Positions 34,216 through 42,639 of a stretch of 64,000 bases of DNA are shown piece by piece. The stretch spans positions 186,001 to 250,000 of the forward strand of contig NZ_JBFRFW010000009.1 in NCBI RefSeq assembly GCF_052115025.1. The letters are read 5' to 3'. The DNA is from Bradyrhizobium_A sp052115025 (GTDB lineage: Bacteria > Pseudomonadota > Alphaproteobacteria > Rhizobiales > Xanthobacteraceae). A program made the translations under genes and the position numbers. Position 1 is the first letter of the stretch. Every line of letters begins with the position of its first letter. The notes under the pieces were generated by a model. It made no database searches and had not been told where the DNA came from. It saw only the letters and a list, made by a program, of their open reading frames with translations.

Positions 34216-35145
34216 TCAGGCCTCCTCGCTGTTCTCCGCCGGGTTCATCCATTTGCGGTGCGCGGCGAAACGTTCGGCGAGGAGGTCGATGAAGGTGCGC
34301 ACCTTGCTGGAGAGATGGTGGCGATGCGGGTAGATGGCGTTGATGACGAACTCCACCGGGCGATGGTTCGGCAGCAGCCGCACCAGGCGGCCGGCCTTGA
34401 GGTCGTCGGCGATCATGAAGCTCGGCGCGAGAAAAATGCCATGGCCGCCGAGTGCCAGCATGCGCAGCATCTCGCCGGAATGGGTGACGATATTGCCGCC
34501 GACCCGCACCATCTGTGGCTGGCCGTCGTCGCCGTCGAAGCGCCACTCGTTGCCGTAGGGGTAGTAGGTATAGCGCAGGCAGTTGTGGGCGGCGAGGTCG
34601 GCGAGTTGCTGTGGCGCGTCATGGCGTTCGAGGTAGGCCGGCGCGCAGCAGGTGATGTGGCGCCATGGCGTCAGCTTGCGCGTCACCAGGGAGGAATCCT
34701 CGGACGGGATCATGGTCATGATCGCAAGGTCGATCCCGCTCTCCACCAGGTCGGTCATGCGCTCGCCGCCGGAAGACTCCACCGCGACCTGCGGATACAG
34801 CGCCACGAACTCGGCGATCACCGGCGACAGGAAGCGCACCAGCGACGGGTTGGCATAGATCCGCAGCGTGCCGCGCGGGGTCGAGTTCATCGCATCCGCG
34901 ATGCGGTCGGCCTCGTCGAGGTCGCCGAGGATCTGCCGGGTGCGCTCGTAATAGGCCTGGCCGACCTCGGTCAGGCTGACCTTGCGGGTGGTGCGGTTGA
35001 GCAGCCGTACCCCGAGATGATCCTCCAGCGACTGGACGTGGTTGCTCACCATGGTGACGGACATGTTGAGCCGCCGTCCGGCGGCGGAGAAGCCGCCGGA
35101 TTCGACCACCTGGCCGAACACGGTCAAACTGGTGAGGCGATCCAT
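34216..35145 (-). CDS. LysR-family regulator, probable regulator of the emrAB-like pump
   Basis: This is a 309-residue LysR protein with N-terminal winged helix (MDRLTSLTVFGQVVESGGFSAAGRRLNMSVTMVSNHVQSLEDHLGVRLLNRTTRKVSLTEVG) and a periplasmic-binding-protein-like effector domain. It is transcribed divergently from the membrane-fusion gene at 35305. A 9-9-9 inverted repeat (35186-35212) between them is a good operator candidate. The family usually activates the divergent operon when a small-molecule inducer binds. The inducer is unknown, perhaps a compound exported by the pump. Confidence 0.94.
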   Translation of the reverse strand: MDRLTSLTVFGQVVESGGFSAAGRRLNMSVTMVSNHVQSLEDHLGVRLLNRTTRKVSLTEVGQAYYERTRQILGDLDEADRIADAMNSTPRGTLRIYANPSLVRFLSPVIAEFVALYPQVAVESSGGERMTDLVESGIDLAIMTMIPSEDSSLVTRKLTPWRHITCCAPAYLERHDAPQQLADLAAHNCLRYTYYPYGNEWRFDGDDGQPQMVRVGGNIVTHSGEMLRMLALGGHGIFLAPSFMIADDLKAGRLVRLLPNHRPVEFVINAIYPHRHHLSSKVRTFIDLLAERFAAHRKWMNPAENSEEA

Positions 35146-35185
35146 AAGTGGCTCGAATACTTGAAGATTTTCCCAGAGTAGCAGC

Positions 35186-35234
35186 GGATTATCCAGCCGG
35201 AGTGGATAATCCTTTTGTTCGTTTCGAGATTATC
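35186..35234. promoter_or_regulatory. Candidate LysR operator (GGATTATCC dyad)
   Basis: GGATTATCC (35186-35194) and GGATAATCC (35204-35212) form a perfect 9-bp dyad with a 9-bp spacer. A third GATTATC half-site is at 35228-35234. The region is between the LysR start (35145) and the emrA-like start (35305). Confidence 0.65.
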
Positions 35235-35304
35235 AGATCGCGCAGCAGGTCGCATGTACAGCGGCGTGTGAAAGGGCCGGCCCGGCCGGCCACTGGAGAT
35301 GACC

Positions 35305-36510
35305 ATGGTTGAAATGCCCCGCCCCGAAAGCTTTGCGCCGGCGACCGAGCGTCCGGCAGCGGCGCCCGCCGCTCCGGGATCGGCGCGCCGGCGGGTTCAG
35401 CGCGGCGCGCTGGCGCTCGCCCTGCTCGCCGGCACCGCGCTCGCCGGCTTCTGCGGTTACGACTACTGGACCAGCGGGCGTTACCTGCAGTCCACCGACG
35501 ACGCCTATGTCAAGGCGGATTCCACCATCATTGCGCCCAGGGTTGCCGGTACCATCGCCGAGGTGCTGGTGCAGGACAACGCCGAGGTCGCCGCCGGCGC
35601 GGTCCTGGCGCGGATCGACGATCGCGACTATCGCACCGCGCTCGCCCAGGCCCATGCCGATGTCGCCGCCGGCGCCGCCACGCTGCGCAACCTCGATGCC
35701 CAGATCGTGCTGCAGCAGTCGCTGGTCGATCAGGCCAGGGCATCGATCGATGCGACGAAGGCGTCGCTCGACTTCGCGGTGTCGGATGCGGCGCGCTACC
35801 GCGACCTGATGCAGACCGGCTCCGGCACCATCCAGCGGGCGCAGCAGACCGAGGCGGTCCGCGCCCAGACCGCGGCGCAGCTGCAGCGCGACAACGCCGG
35901 ACTCATCGCCGCGCAGAAGAAGGTCGCCGTGCTCGCCACCGAGCGCGAGCAGGCGCAGGCCCAGCTCGCCAGGAGCCAGGCGGCGGCGCAGCAGGCCGAG
36001 CTGAACCTGTCCTACACCACCATCGTTGCGCCGGTGGCCGGGCAGGTCGGCGCGCGCACGCTGCGCGTCGGTCAGTTCGTCACCGCCGGCACCCAGCTGA
36101 TGGCGGTGGTGCCGCGGCATGCGGCCTATGTGGTGGCGAACTTCAAGGAGACCCAGCTCACTCATGTGCGCGACGGCCAGCCGGTCGAAATCCGTATCGA
36201 CAGCTTTCCCGACTTGCGGCTGAAGGGCCATGTCGACAGCCTGTCGCCGGCGAGCGGCCTCGAATTCGCGCTCCTGCCGCCGGACAACGCCACCGGCAAC
36301 TTCACCAAGATCGTGCAGCGCATCCCCGTGAAGATCGTGCTCGATGATCCGGCCGATGCCGGCCTGTTGCGCGCCGGCATGTCGGTCGAGCCGACGGTCG
36401 ACACCAAGGCCACGGTGATCGCCGCCCGCAACGCGCCCACCGCCACGGCAGCCCAGCGTGTCGTGCGTCCGACGCGCAACGCCGCCAACGATGCTGGCGG
36501 GGTGATGTAG
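35305..36510 (+). CDS. EmrA/HlyD-family membrane fusion protein
   Basis: This 401-residue periplasmic adaptor joins an inner-membrane pump to an outer-membrane channel. An N-terminal membrane helix (GALALALLAGTALAGFCGYDYW) is followed by a biotinyl-lipoyl-like half (TDDAYVKADSTIIAPRVAGTIAEVLVQDNAEVAAGAVLARID). A long coiled-coil hairpin (about residues 105-225) and the second lipoyl half with beta-barrel (TTIVAPVAGQVGARTLRVGQFVTAGTQLMAVVP) complete it. This architecture matches EmrA. GGAG lies six bases before ATG 35305. The MFS partner gene follows after 480 bases of repeats. Confidence 0.94.
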   Translation: MVEMPRPESFAPATERPAAAPAAPGSARRRVQRGALALALLAGTALAGFCGYDYWTSGRYLQSTDDAYVKADSTIIAPRVAGTIAEVLVQDNAEVAAGAVLARIDDRDYRTALAQAHADVAAGAATLRNLDAQIVLQQSLVDQARASIDATKASLDFAVSDAARYRDLMQTGSGTIQRAQQTEAVRAQTAAQLQRDNAGLIAAQKKVAVLATEREQAQAQLARSQAAAQQAELNLSYTTIVAPVAGQVGARTLRVGQFVTAGTQLMAVVPRHAAYVVANFKETQLTHVRDGQPVEIRIDSFPDLRLKGHVDSLSPASGLEFALLPPDNATGNFTKIVQRIPVKIVLDDPADAGLLRAGMSVEPTVDTKATVIAARNAPTATAAQRVVRPTRNAANDAGGVM

Positions 36511-36698
36511 CGGCGAGGGCGGTGGTTCGTCCGCCCCCCACGAGCCACCGCCCCGCCGCGGCGACAGGCGTCGACGCTTTGACCCCCACTGTCGGGCCGC
36601 GCCCGGCGATCCGGCAACAAGAGCTCGGTGCTGCGTTGCCACGAGCCGGCAGGATCGCCGGGTTGACCCCGTTTGCCGAGCGGCGTCGAGTGCCGCGG

Positions 36699-36745
36699 CC
36701 TCATGGTTCGAGACGCGGCCCGCTGGGCCGCTCCTCACCATGAGG
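36699..36745. repeat. CCTCATGG palindromic repeat between pump genes
   Basis: CCTCATGGTTCGAGACGCGG and GGGCCGCTCCTCACCATGAGG are the arms. It is nearly identical to the units at 45089-45583 and lies inside the emrA-emrB-like unit. Confidence 0.85.
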
Positions 36746-36841
36746 AGAGAGAGCGGTGCGCTGTAATCTTCTGCCTTGAGGGGAGAGGTTGCGTGTCGTG
36801 CCGTGTTTTCGGCCGAGGCCTGACCCGGCCATGGCCCATCT

Positions 36842-36887
36842 CCTCATCCTGAGGAGCCCGCTCTGCGGGCGTCTCGAAGGATGCAGG
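36842..36887. repeat. CCTCATCC palindromic repeat between pump genes
   Basis: CCTCATCCTGAGGAGCCCG and CGGGCGTCTCGAAGGATG bound a GCCCG/CGGGC stem. It is the second element in the 480-base gap (36511-36991), which holds no gene. Confidence 0.85.
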
Positions 36888-36991
36888 CCCCTGACCTTCA
36901 ACCGTCGCGCAATGATCCTTCCCGTCTTTCTCGGATTATCGCGACGACGACGCTGCGGCATGGTCGCGGCAAAACACCGATGGAGTTCGCC

Positions 36992-38584
36992 ATGTCCACG
37001 CTCACACTCACATCGCCCGGCGCGTCGTCAGCGCCGGCCGCGCCGGGCGCGCTGAAGACGTGGACCGCGGTCGCCGGCTCCACCCTCGGCGCGTTCATGG
37101 CGGTGCTCAACATCCAGATCGTCAACGCCTCGCTCGCCGATATCCAGGGCGCGATCGGTGCCGGCATCGACGACGGCGGCTGGATCTCGACCTCCTACCT
37201 GATCGCCGAGATCGTCGTCATTCCGTTGTCGGCGTGGCTGGCGAAGGCGTTCTCGGTGCGGATCTACCTGCTCACCAACGCCATCCTGTTCCTGGTGTTC
37301 TCCGCGGCCTGCGCGCTGGCGCAGACCCTGCCGCAGATGATCGCACTGCGCGCGGTGCAGGGATTTTGCGGCGGCGTCCTGATCCCGATGGCCTTCACCA
37401 TCATCATCACGCTGCTGCCCAAGTCCAAGCAGCCGATCGGGCTTGCGCTGTTCGCCATCTCCGCGACCTTCGCACCCGCGATTGGCCCGACCATCGGCGG
37501 CTATCTCACCGAGAACTGGGGCTGGCAGTATATCTTCTACGTCAACCTCGTGCCGGGCGCGATCATGGTCGGTATGCTGTGGGCCTCGCTCGACGCCAAG
37601 CCGATGCAGCTGCAGTTGCTGCGCCAGGGCGACTGGCCGGGCATCGCCACCATGGCGATCGGCCTTGCGGCATTGCAGACCGTGCTGGAGGAGGGCAACA
37701 AGGAGGACTGGTTCGGCTCGACCTTCATCGTGCGGCTGTCGATCATCGCCGCGGTCGCGTTGACGCTGTTCGTGATCGTCGAACTGCGCAGCGATCGCCC
37801 GCTGCTCAATCTGCGGCTGCTGCTACGCCGCAATTTCGGCTTTGGCGTGCTCGCCAACTTCCTGCTCGGCGTCGCGCTGTACGGCTCGGTGTTCGTCCTG
37901 CCGCTCTATCTCTCCCGCATCCAGGGCTACAATTCCGAGCAGATCGGCTTCGTGCTGGCCTGGACGGGCCTGCCGCAGCTGGTGCTGATCCCGCTGGTGC
38001 CGCGGCTGATGAAGCTGATCGACGTCCGCCTCCTGATCGCGACCGGCCTCCTGTTGTTCGCCGTCAGCAACTTCATGAACATCTACATGACGGTCGACTA
38101 CGCCGCCGACCAGTTGCTGTGGCCGAACATCGTGCGTGCGGTCGGGCAGGCCATGTGCTTTGCGCCGTTGTCGGCGGTGGCGACCTCGGGCATCGAGCCG
38201 GAGAATGCCGGTTCGGCCTCGGCGCTGTTCAACATGATGCGCAATCTCGGTGGCGCCATTGGCATCGCCATGCTGCAGACATTCCAGACCAAGCGCGAGC
38301 AGTTTCACTCCAACATCCTCAGCCAGCCGGTGTCGCTGCTCGGCGAGGCGACACGGGCGCGGCTCGCCGGGCTGACCAACTATTTCCTCAGCCACGGCGT
38401 GTCCGACCTCGCCACCGCCCAGCACAAGGCGGTTGTCGCGGTCGCCTTGAAGGTGCGCCAGCAGGCCAACATCATGGCGTTCAGCGACACCTTTTATCTG
38501 CTCGGCCTCGGGCTGGTGATCGCGATGGTCGCGGCCCTGCTGCTGAAGCCGCCGGCTCAATTATCCGGCGGCGGCGGGCACTAG
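36992..38584 (+). CDS. EmrB/QacA (DHA2, 14-helix) MFS drug exporter
   Basis: This 530-residue inner-membrane proton-driven exporter of the DHA2 family has about 14 helices. Signature segments are NIQIVNASLADIQ with a charged residue before helix 1, GGWISTSYLIAEIVVIPLSAWLAKAFSVR (motif A region), LRAVQGFCGGVLIPMAF and FAPAIGPTIGGYLTENWGWQYIFYVN (motif C). It pairs with the upstream EmrA-like adaptor to form a tripartite pump; no TolC gene is adjacent. ATG 36992 has GGAG seven bases upstream. The repeats between the two genes are unusual for a stoichiometric complex. Confidence 0.95.
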   Translation: MSTLTLTSPGASSAPAAPGALKTWTAVAGSTLGAFMAVLNIQIVNASLADIQGAIGAGIDDGGWISTSYLIAEIVVIPLSAWLAKAFSVRIYLLTNAILFLVFSAACALAQTLPQMIALRAVQGFCGGVLIPMAFTIIITLLPKSKQPIGLALFAISATFAPAIGPTIGGYLTENWGWQYIFYVNLVPGAIMVGMLWASLDAKPMQLQLLRQGDWPGIATMAIGLAALQTVLEEGNKEDWFGSTFIVRLSIIAAVALTLFVIVELRSDRPLLNLRLLLRRNFGFGVLANFLLGVALYGSVFVLPLYLSRIQGYNSEQIGFVLAWTGLPQLVLIPLVPRLMKLIDVRLLIATGLLLFAVSNFMNIYMTVDYAADQLLWPNIVRAVGQAMCFAPLSAVATSGIEPENAGSASALFNMMRNLGGAIGIAMLQTFQTKREQFHSNILSQPVSLLGEATRARLAGLTNYFLSHGVSDLATAQHKAVVAVALKVRQQANIMAFSDTFYLLGLGLVIAMVAALLLKPPAQLSGGGGH

Positions 38585-38734
38585 AGGAATGATGACATCA
38601 ATGCGACGGCGAAAGGCCTGGAATATTCAGAGAATGCTCAAGAATATTTCTGGCGTGGGCTTGATCAAACAGTGGGATGTTTCTATTTCACATGCGAAAT
38701 AAATCCACGCATCCACAGCCGAGGGACATCCGTC

Positions 38735-39181
38735 ATGCAGCCGCGCCTGAATCCCTACCAGCTCGCTCCTGAGACCATGAAGCCGATGATCGACCTCGAG
38801 GCCAGCGTCAAGGCGAGCGGTCTTGAGCCGTCGCTGATCGAGCTGGTCAAGATCCGCGCATCACAGATCAACGGCTGCGCCTACTGCATCCACATGCACA
38901 CCCACGATGCCCGCGCCAAGGGCGAGACCGAGGCGCGCATCTACCTGCTCGACGCCTGGCGCGAGTCGCCGCTGTACACCGACCGCGAGCGAGCGGCGTT
39001 GGCCTGGGCCGAGGCGGTGACGCTGGTGTCGCACACCCATGTGCCCGACGACGTCTACGCGCAGGTCCGCGCTGTGTTCTCCGAGGTCGAGACCGTCAAG
39101 CTGACCATGCTGGTCGCCACCATCAACGCCTGGAACCGGATCGCCATCAGCTTCCGTTCGCTGCATCCCGTAAATGGCTGA
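38735..39181 (+). CDS. AhpD-like carboxymuconolactone decarboxylase family protein
   Basis: This 148-residue all-helical protein has the AhpD core motif ASQINGCAYCIHMHTHDARAKG, giving the CxxC pair and nearby His used as a thiol redox centre in alkylhydroperoxidase AhpD-type proteins. Further motifs are RERAALAWAEAVTLVSHTHVPDDVY and NAWNRIAISF. Family members form hexamers and act as peroxidases or have unknown reactions. ATG 38735 fits the family N-terminus MQPRLNPYQLAPE. It lies 150 bp after the pump gene and may be regulated with it. Confidence 0.9.
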   Translation: MQPRLNPYQLAPETMKPMIDLEASVKASGLEPSLIELVKIRASQINGCAYCIHMHTHDARAKGETEARIYLLDAWRESPLYTDRERAALAWAEAVTLVSHTHVPDDVYAQVRAVFSEVETVKLTMLVATINAWNRIAISFRSLHPVNG

Positions 39182-39359
39182 GACGTACGGCGGCGCGTGC
39201 CGCCGCCACCTACGGACCGTCCTGGCCGGGCTCGCCCCGGCCATCCGGCTTTGGTCCGTGTCCGTAACGCGTATCCGGTCTTGAACCCGGCGGCCGCCTG
39301 CATTGACTGATCGGCAGGCGATGGTGTCGGATCGTCGCCCGTCGGTTGGGGAGGCGGAC

Positions 39360-40235
39360 ATGCTCGGGCGTAGCGCAATACGGGCGGCGATGCTGGCCAT
39401 GATGCTGTGGGGCGCGGCTGGTTCGGCTGCCCGTGCCGAGGATGGGCCGGAAACGGTGCATTTCGCCGGCCCTGGCGGCGTGCAGCTCACGGGGTATCTG
39501 TTTCATCCGCGCGGCGCGCCGCGGCGTACACCGGCGATCGTGATGATGCATGGCCGCGCCGGACCATATTCCAGTCTCGCCGAAGGCCGCTATGACGCCA
39601 GCACGCTGTCGCAGCGGCATCAGGCGTGGGGCTGGCACTGGGCCGATCTCGGCATGGCGGCGCTGCTCGTCGACAGTTTCGGCCCGCGCGGCTTTCCCTC
39701 CGGCTTTCCGGTCCATTCTTACGACGAGCGCCCCGACGCGGTGAACGAGGTGACGGTGCGGCCGCTCGATGCTTATGCCGCGCTCGCCTGGCTGCGTGGC
39801 CGCGCCGATATCGATGGCGGCCGTGTTGCGCTGCAGGGCTGGTCGAACGGCGGCAGCGCGACGCTCGCCACCATGGCCGACGTCACGCTGCGCCAGCAAG
39901 GGCGCGCGCCGAAGGATGGCTTTGCCGGGGCGGTCGCGTTCTATCCGGCGTGCGGGCTGCACGGTGCGTTCGAGGCCGGTTACAAGCCCTACGCGCCGGT
40001 GCGCGTGTTCAGCGGCGACGCCGACGAGGAGGTGTCCACGAAACGCTGCGCTGCGCTGGTGCAGGACAGTCGCGCCGGCGGCGGTGACATTGCGATCACG
40101 ATCTATCCCGAAGCCACCCACGATTTCGATGATCCCGGCCGCAAGCGCCAGGGCGTTGCGGCCAACGTCGCTGCCCGCACCGATGCCGTGCCGCGCGCCA
40201 CCGATTTCATGATGAAGCTGTTGGTGGCGCGCTAG
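39360..40235 (+). CDS. Exported dienelactone-hydrolase-family protein
   Basis: This is a 291-residue alpha/beta hydrolase with a signal peptide (MLGRSAIRAAMLAMMLWGAAGSAARA). The nucleophile elbow is GWSNGG (Ser), the acid lies in FSGDADEEV and the histidine in EATHDFDD. The oxyanion region IVMMHGRAGPYS precedes them. The family name comes from dienelactone hydrolase, but exported members are usually general esterases of unknown substrate. GGGGAGG lies seven bases before ATG 39360. The stop overlaps the convergent ribokinase gene by 4 bp. Confidence 0.9.
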   Translation: MLGRSAIRAAMLAMMLWGAAGSAARAEDGPETVHFAGPGGVQLTGYLFHPRGAPRRTPAIVMMHGRAGPYSSLAEGRYDASTLSQRHQAWGWHWADLGMAALLVDSFGPRGFPSGFPVHSYDERPDAVNEVTVRPLDAYAALAWLRGRADIDGGRVALQGWSNGGSATLATMADVTLRQQGRAPKDGFAGAVAFYPACGLHGAFEAGYKPYAPVRVFSGDADEEVSTKRCAALVQDSRAGGGDIAITIYPEATHDFDDPGRKRQGVAANVAARTDAVPRATDFMMKLLVAR

Positions 40236-41185
40236 CCGCCGCGGCTGCGGGGCGCTGACGTCCCCGCCGATCGCAGCAGCGCCTCGGTCTCGTCGCGCCG
40301 CGGCATCGCGGTGGCGGCTCCGGGGCGGGTGACGGAGATGCCGGCGGCGGCGGAGCCGAAGCGGGCGGCGTCGAGCGGATCAGTGCCGCGCGCCAGCGCC
40401 GCGGCGAAGCTGCCGACAAAGGCGTCGCCGGCGCCGACGGTCGCCACCACCGCGCCGGCGCTGAATGGCGGGATATGCACCGAGCGGTCGCGGCTGTGGA
40501 ACAGCGCGCCGCGTTCGCCGAGCGTGATCAGCGCGGTGCCGGCGCCCTTGTCGAGCAGCGCATCGCCGGCGCGGCGGGCGCCGTCGAGGTCGGTCACCGC
40601 GATGCCGGTCAGCGCCTGCGCCTCGCTCTCGTTCGGCACCACATAGTCGCTGAGCGCATAGAGCGCGTCGTCGAACGCGCCTGCCGGCGCCGGGTTGAAC
40701 ACGGTAATCGTGCCGGCCTGCCGTGCGATCGCAAGGCCGCGGTGCGCCGCCTCGACGGGCTGCTCGAGCTGGGTCACGAACACGCGGGCGCCGCGGATCA
40801 CGTCCGCTGCGGCATCGACGTCGGCGGCGCTGAGCTCGCCGGCGGCGCCGGGCACCACCAGCACGGCGTTGTCGCCGCGGCTCTCATGGATGTAGATGAA
40901 CGCGGCTCCGGTCGGCGTGGTTGTTTCGATCAGGCGCGGCACGACGCCTTCGGTGCGCCACATCGTCAGCGCCAGCTCGCCGAACGGATCGCGCGCCAGG
41001 CGCGAGATGAAGCTGACCTCGGCGCCGGCGCGTGCCGCGGCCACCGCCTGGTTCGAGCCCTTGCCGCCGGGGCCGATGGCGAAGCCGGAGCCGATCAGGG
41101 TTTCCCCGACCGCCGGCATCCGGCTGGCGAGGAAATTGAGGTCGGCGACAAAGATGCCGAGAACAGCGACACGGCCTTCGCTCAT
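40232..41185 (-). CDS. PfkB-family sugar kinase, ribokinase-like
   Basis: This is a 317-residue kinase. GPGGKGSNQAVAAARAGAEV is the N-terminal sugar-binding signature, and GAGDAFVGSFAAAL holds the catalytic Asp and anion hole of signature 2. FISRLARDPFG and NESEAQALTGI are further ribokinase-like blocks. It should phosphorylate ribose or a related sugar or nucleoside at the 5-OH using ATP. No sugar transporter, RbsD or regulator is adjacent, so the in vivo substrate is open. No strong ribosome binding site precedes the ATG. Confidence 0.93.
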   Translation of the reverse strand: MSEGRVAVLGIFVADLNFLASRMPAVGETLIGSGFAIGPGGKGSNQAVAAARAGAEVSFISRLARDPFGELALTMWRTEGVVPRLIETTTPTGAAFIYIHESRGDNAVLVVPGAAGELSAADVDAAADVIRGARVFVTQLEQPVEAAHRGLAIARQAGTITVFNPAPAGAFDDALYALSDYVVPNESEAQALTGIAVTDLDGARRAGDALLDKGAGTALITLGERGALFHSRDRSVHIPPFSAGAVVATVGAGDAFVGSFAAALARGTDPLDAARFGSAAAGISVTRPGAATAMPRRDETEALLRSAGTSAPRSRGG

Positions 41186-41360
41186 GGGCGGACTTTCGAC
41201 GTGGGCATGGGGATCTGGCTGCTGCTGGATGTGAACGTGGATCGCGTCATGATGGGTCTCGGAGTAAAGCGAGCGTGGCGCGTTTGCGTCAAGTCTTCGT
41301 GCCTGGCCTTGTGCCGCAACACGCGTGTCCGGCTAACTTTGGGCACTGGCCACACCCACC

Positions 41361-41470
41361 GCGTCATTGCCGGGCTTGACCCGGCAATCCAGCTTGTTCG
41401 CGGCGTGACGTGAATCTTTTTAAGCTGGATCACCGGGTCTCGACGCTTCGCGTCGGCCCGGTGAGGACGC
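41361..41470. repeat. REP/BIME-like element
   Basis: GCGTCATTGCCGGGCTTGAC with CCGGCAATCCAGCTTG makes the left arm, and AAGCTGGATCACCGGG to CCCGGTGAGGACGC the right. It fills much of the 370-base gap between ribokinase and the LysR gene, which holds no other feature I can see. Confidence 0.85.
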
Positions 41471-41559
41471 TGAAAAACACGGAAGCGCAGTGTGTCCCAG
41501 ACAGGAGCGATAACCATCAAACTCTCAGGATGACGGATCACATATTGAGCCACCATCCT

Positions 41560-42474
41560 CTACGCCTCCCTGGCATATCGGCTGAGCCGCGCGGTCAGGA
41601 TCGACAGCATGGCGTCGCGGGTGTCGTCGCGGGTGCCGCGCACCCAGGCGGCGGCGAGGGGCAGGATGTCGATCTCGTCGGCGTTGCGTGCGCGCAGCGG
41701 AATATAGCGCACGCCCGGCACCGCCATGCGCGCGGTCCAGCGCGGGACCAGTGCGATGCCGAGGCCTGCCGCGACCAGGCTGACAATGGTCTGCTTTTCC
41801 GCGGCGATCTGCGCGATCTGCGGTGGCAGCCCGGCGCGGGCGAACAGCTTGATGGTGAGGTCGTGGCTGTGCGGGCGCGAGCGGCGGTCGGGCACGATCA
41901 GCGGCTGGTCCGCCAGCGCGCTGACACTGAGAAACTTGCGACGGGCGAGCGCATGGCGCGCCGGCACCGCCACCACCACGCTCTCATGAAACAGCGGCAA
42001 CATCTGCAGCTCGCGGGCGGGATGCTCCGGCGGGCGCACCAGGGCGAGGTCGAGGCGGCCGGAGACGAGGCGCGGCAGCAGGCGGATGGTCTTGTCCTCG
42101 ACCAGCTCGACCGTCACCTCTGGATGATGGCTGCGGAAGTCGTGCAGCAGCATCGGTACGAGGCCGGCCGCCGCCGTATCGATGGCGCCGAGCCGCAACT
42201 TGCGCGCCTTGTGGCGGCCGCGCTGACGAAACCGCGTCGCGATGGCGTCGGCCTTGGCGATCAGGCTGCGCGCTTCATTGAGCAGCGCGGCGCCGTCCTC
42301 GGTCAGCGCCACATTGCGCGTGGTTCGCGTCAGCAGCTGAACGCCGAGATCCTCCTCGAGCTGGCGCACATGGCGCCCGAGCGCCGCCGGCAGCATCTCG
42401 AGGGCGCGCGCAGCGCGGCCGAAATGCAGGTCGTCGGCGACGGCGATGAAGCAGCGAAGCTGGGTGAGGTCCAT
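41560..42474 (-). CDS. LysR-family regulator of the tartrate/malate module
   Basis: This LysR protein is 304 residues from the chosen start. It has a winged-helix domain (MDLTQLRCFIAVADDLHFGRAARALEMLPAALGRHVRQLEEDLGVQLLTRTTRNVALTEDG) and an effector-binding domain. It is divergent from the MFS and dehydrogenase genes, with an AT-rich dyad at 42515-42539 between them. LysR-type regulators are common activators of tartrate catabolism genes. The family start MDLTQLR was preferred over the ATG six codons earlier; neither has a good ribosome binding site. Confidence 0.93.
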   Translation of the reverse strand: MDLTQLRCFIAVADDLHFGRAARALEMLPAALGRHVRQLEEDLGVQLLTRTTRNVALTEDGAALLNEARSLIAKADAIATRFRQRGRHKARKLRLGAIDTAAAGLVPMLLHDFRSHHPEVTVELVEDKTIRLLPRLVSGRLDLALVRPPEHPARELQMLPLFHESVVVAVPARHALARRKFLSVSALADQPLIVPDRRSRPHSHDLTIKLFARAGLPPQIAQIAAEKQTIVSLVAAGLGIALVPRWTARMAVPGVRYIPLRARNADEIDILPLAAAWVRGTRDDTRDAMLSILTARLSRYAREA

Positions 42475-42514
42475 CGGGGCGGAATGCGGCATCGTTCAAG
42501 GGGCGATGGCGGTA

Positions 42515-42539
42515 GATTATATCATTATTTTATATAATC
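42515..42539. promoter_or_regulatory. Candidate LysR operator (GATTATAT dyad)
   Basis: GATTATAT (42515-42522) and ATATAATC (42532-42539) form a perfect 8-bp dyad with a 9-bp AT-rich spacer. It lies in the divergent region between the LysR gene and the MFS gene. The region stands out as AT-rich. Confidence 0.65.
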
Positions 42540-42639
42540 CAGCGCTGATTGAGCTTGGCCGGGGCAAGCCCTTAGCTTGGCGCGTCATTGCGCCGGAATA
42601 AGCGCAAGCCAAATGTGACGGGCCGGAGACGTCTTTAAA

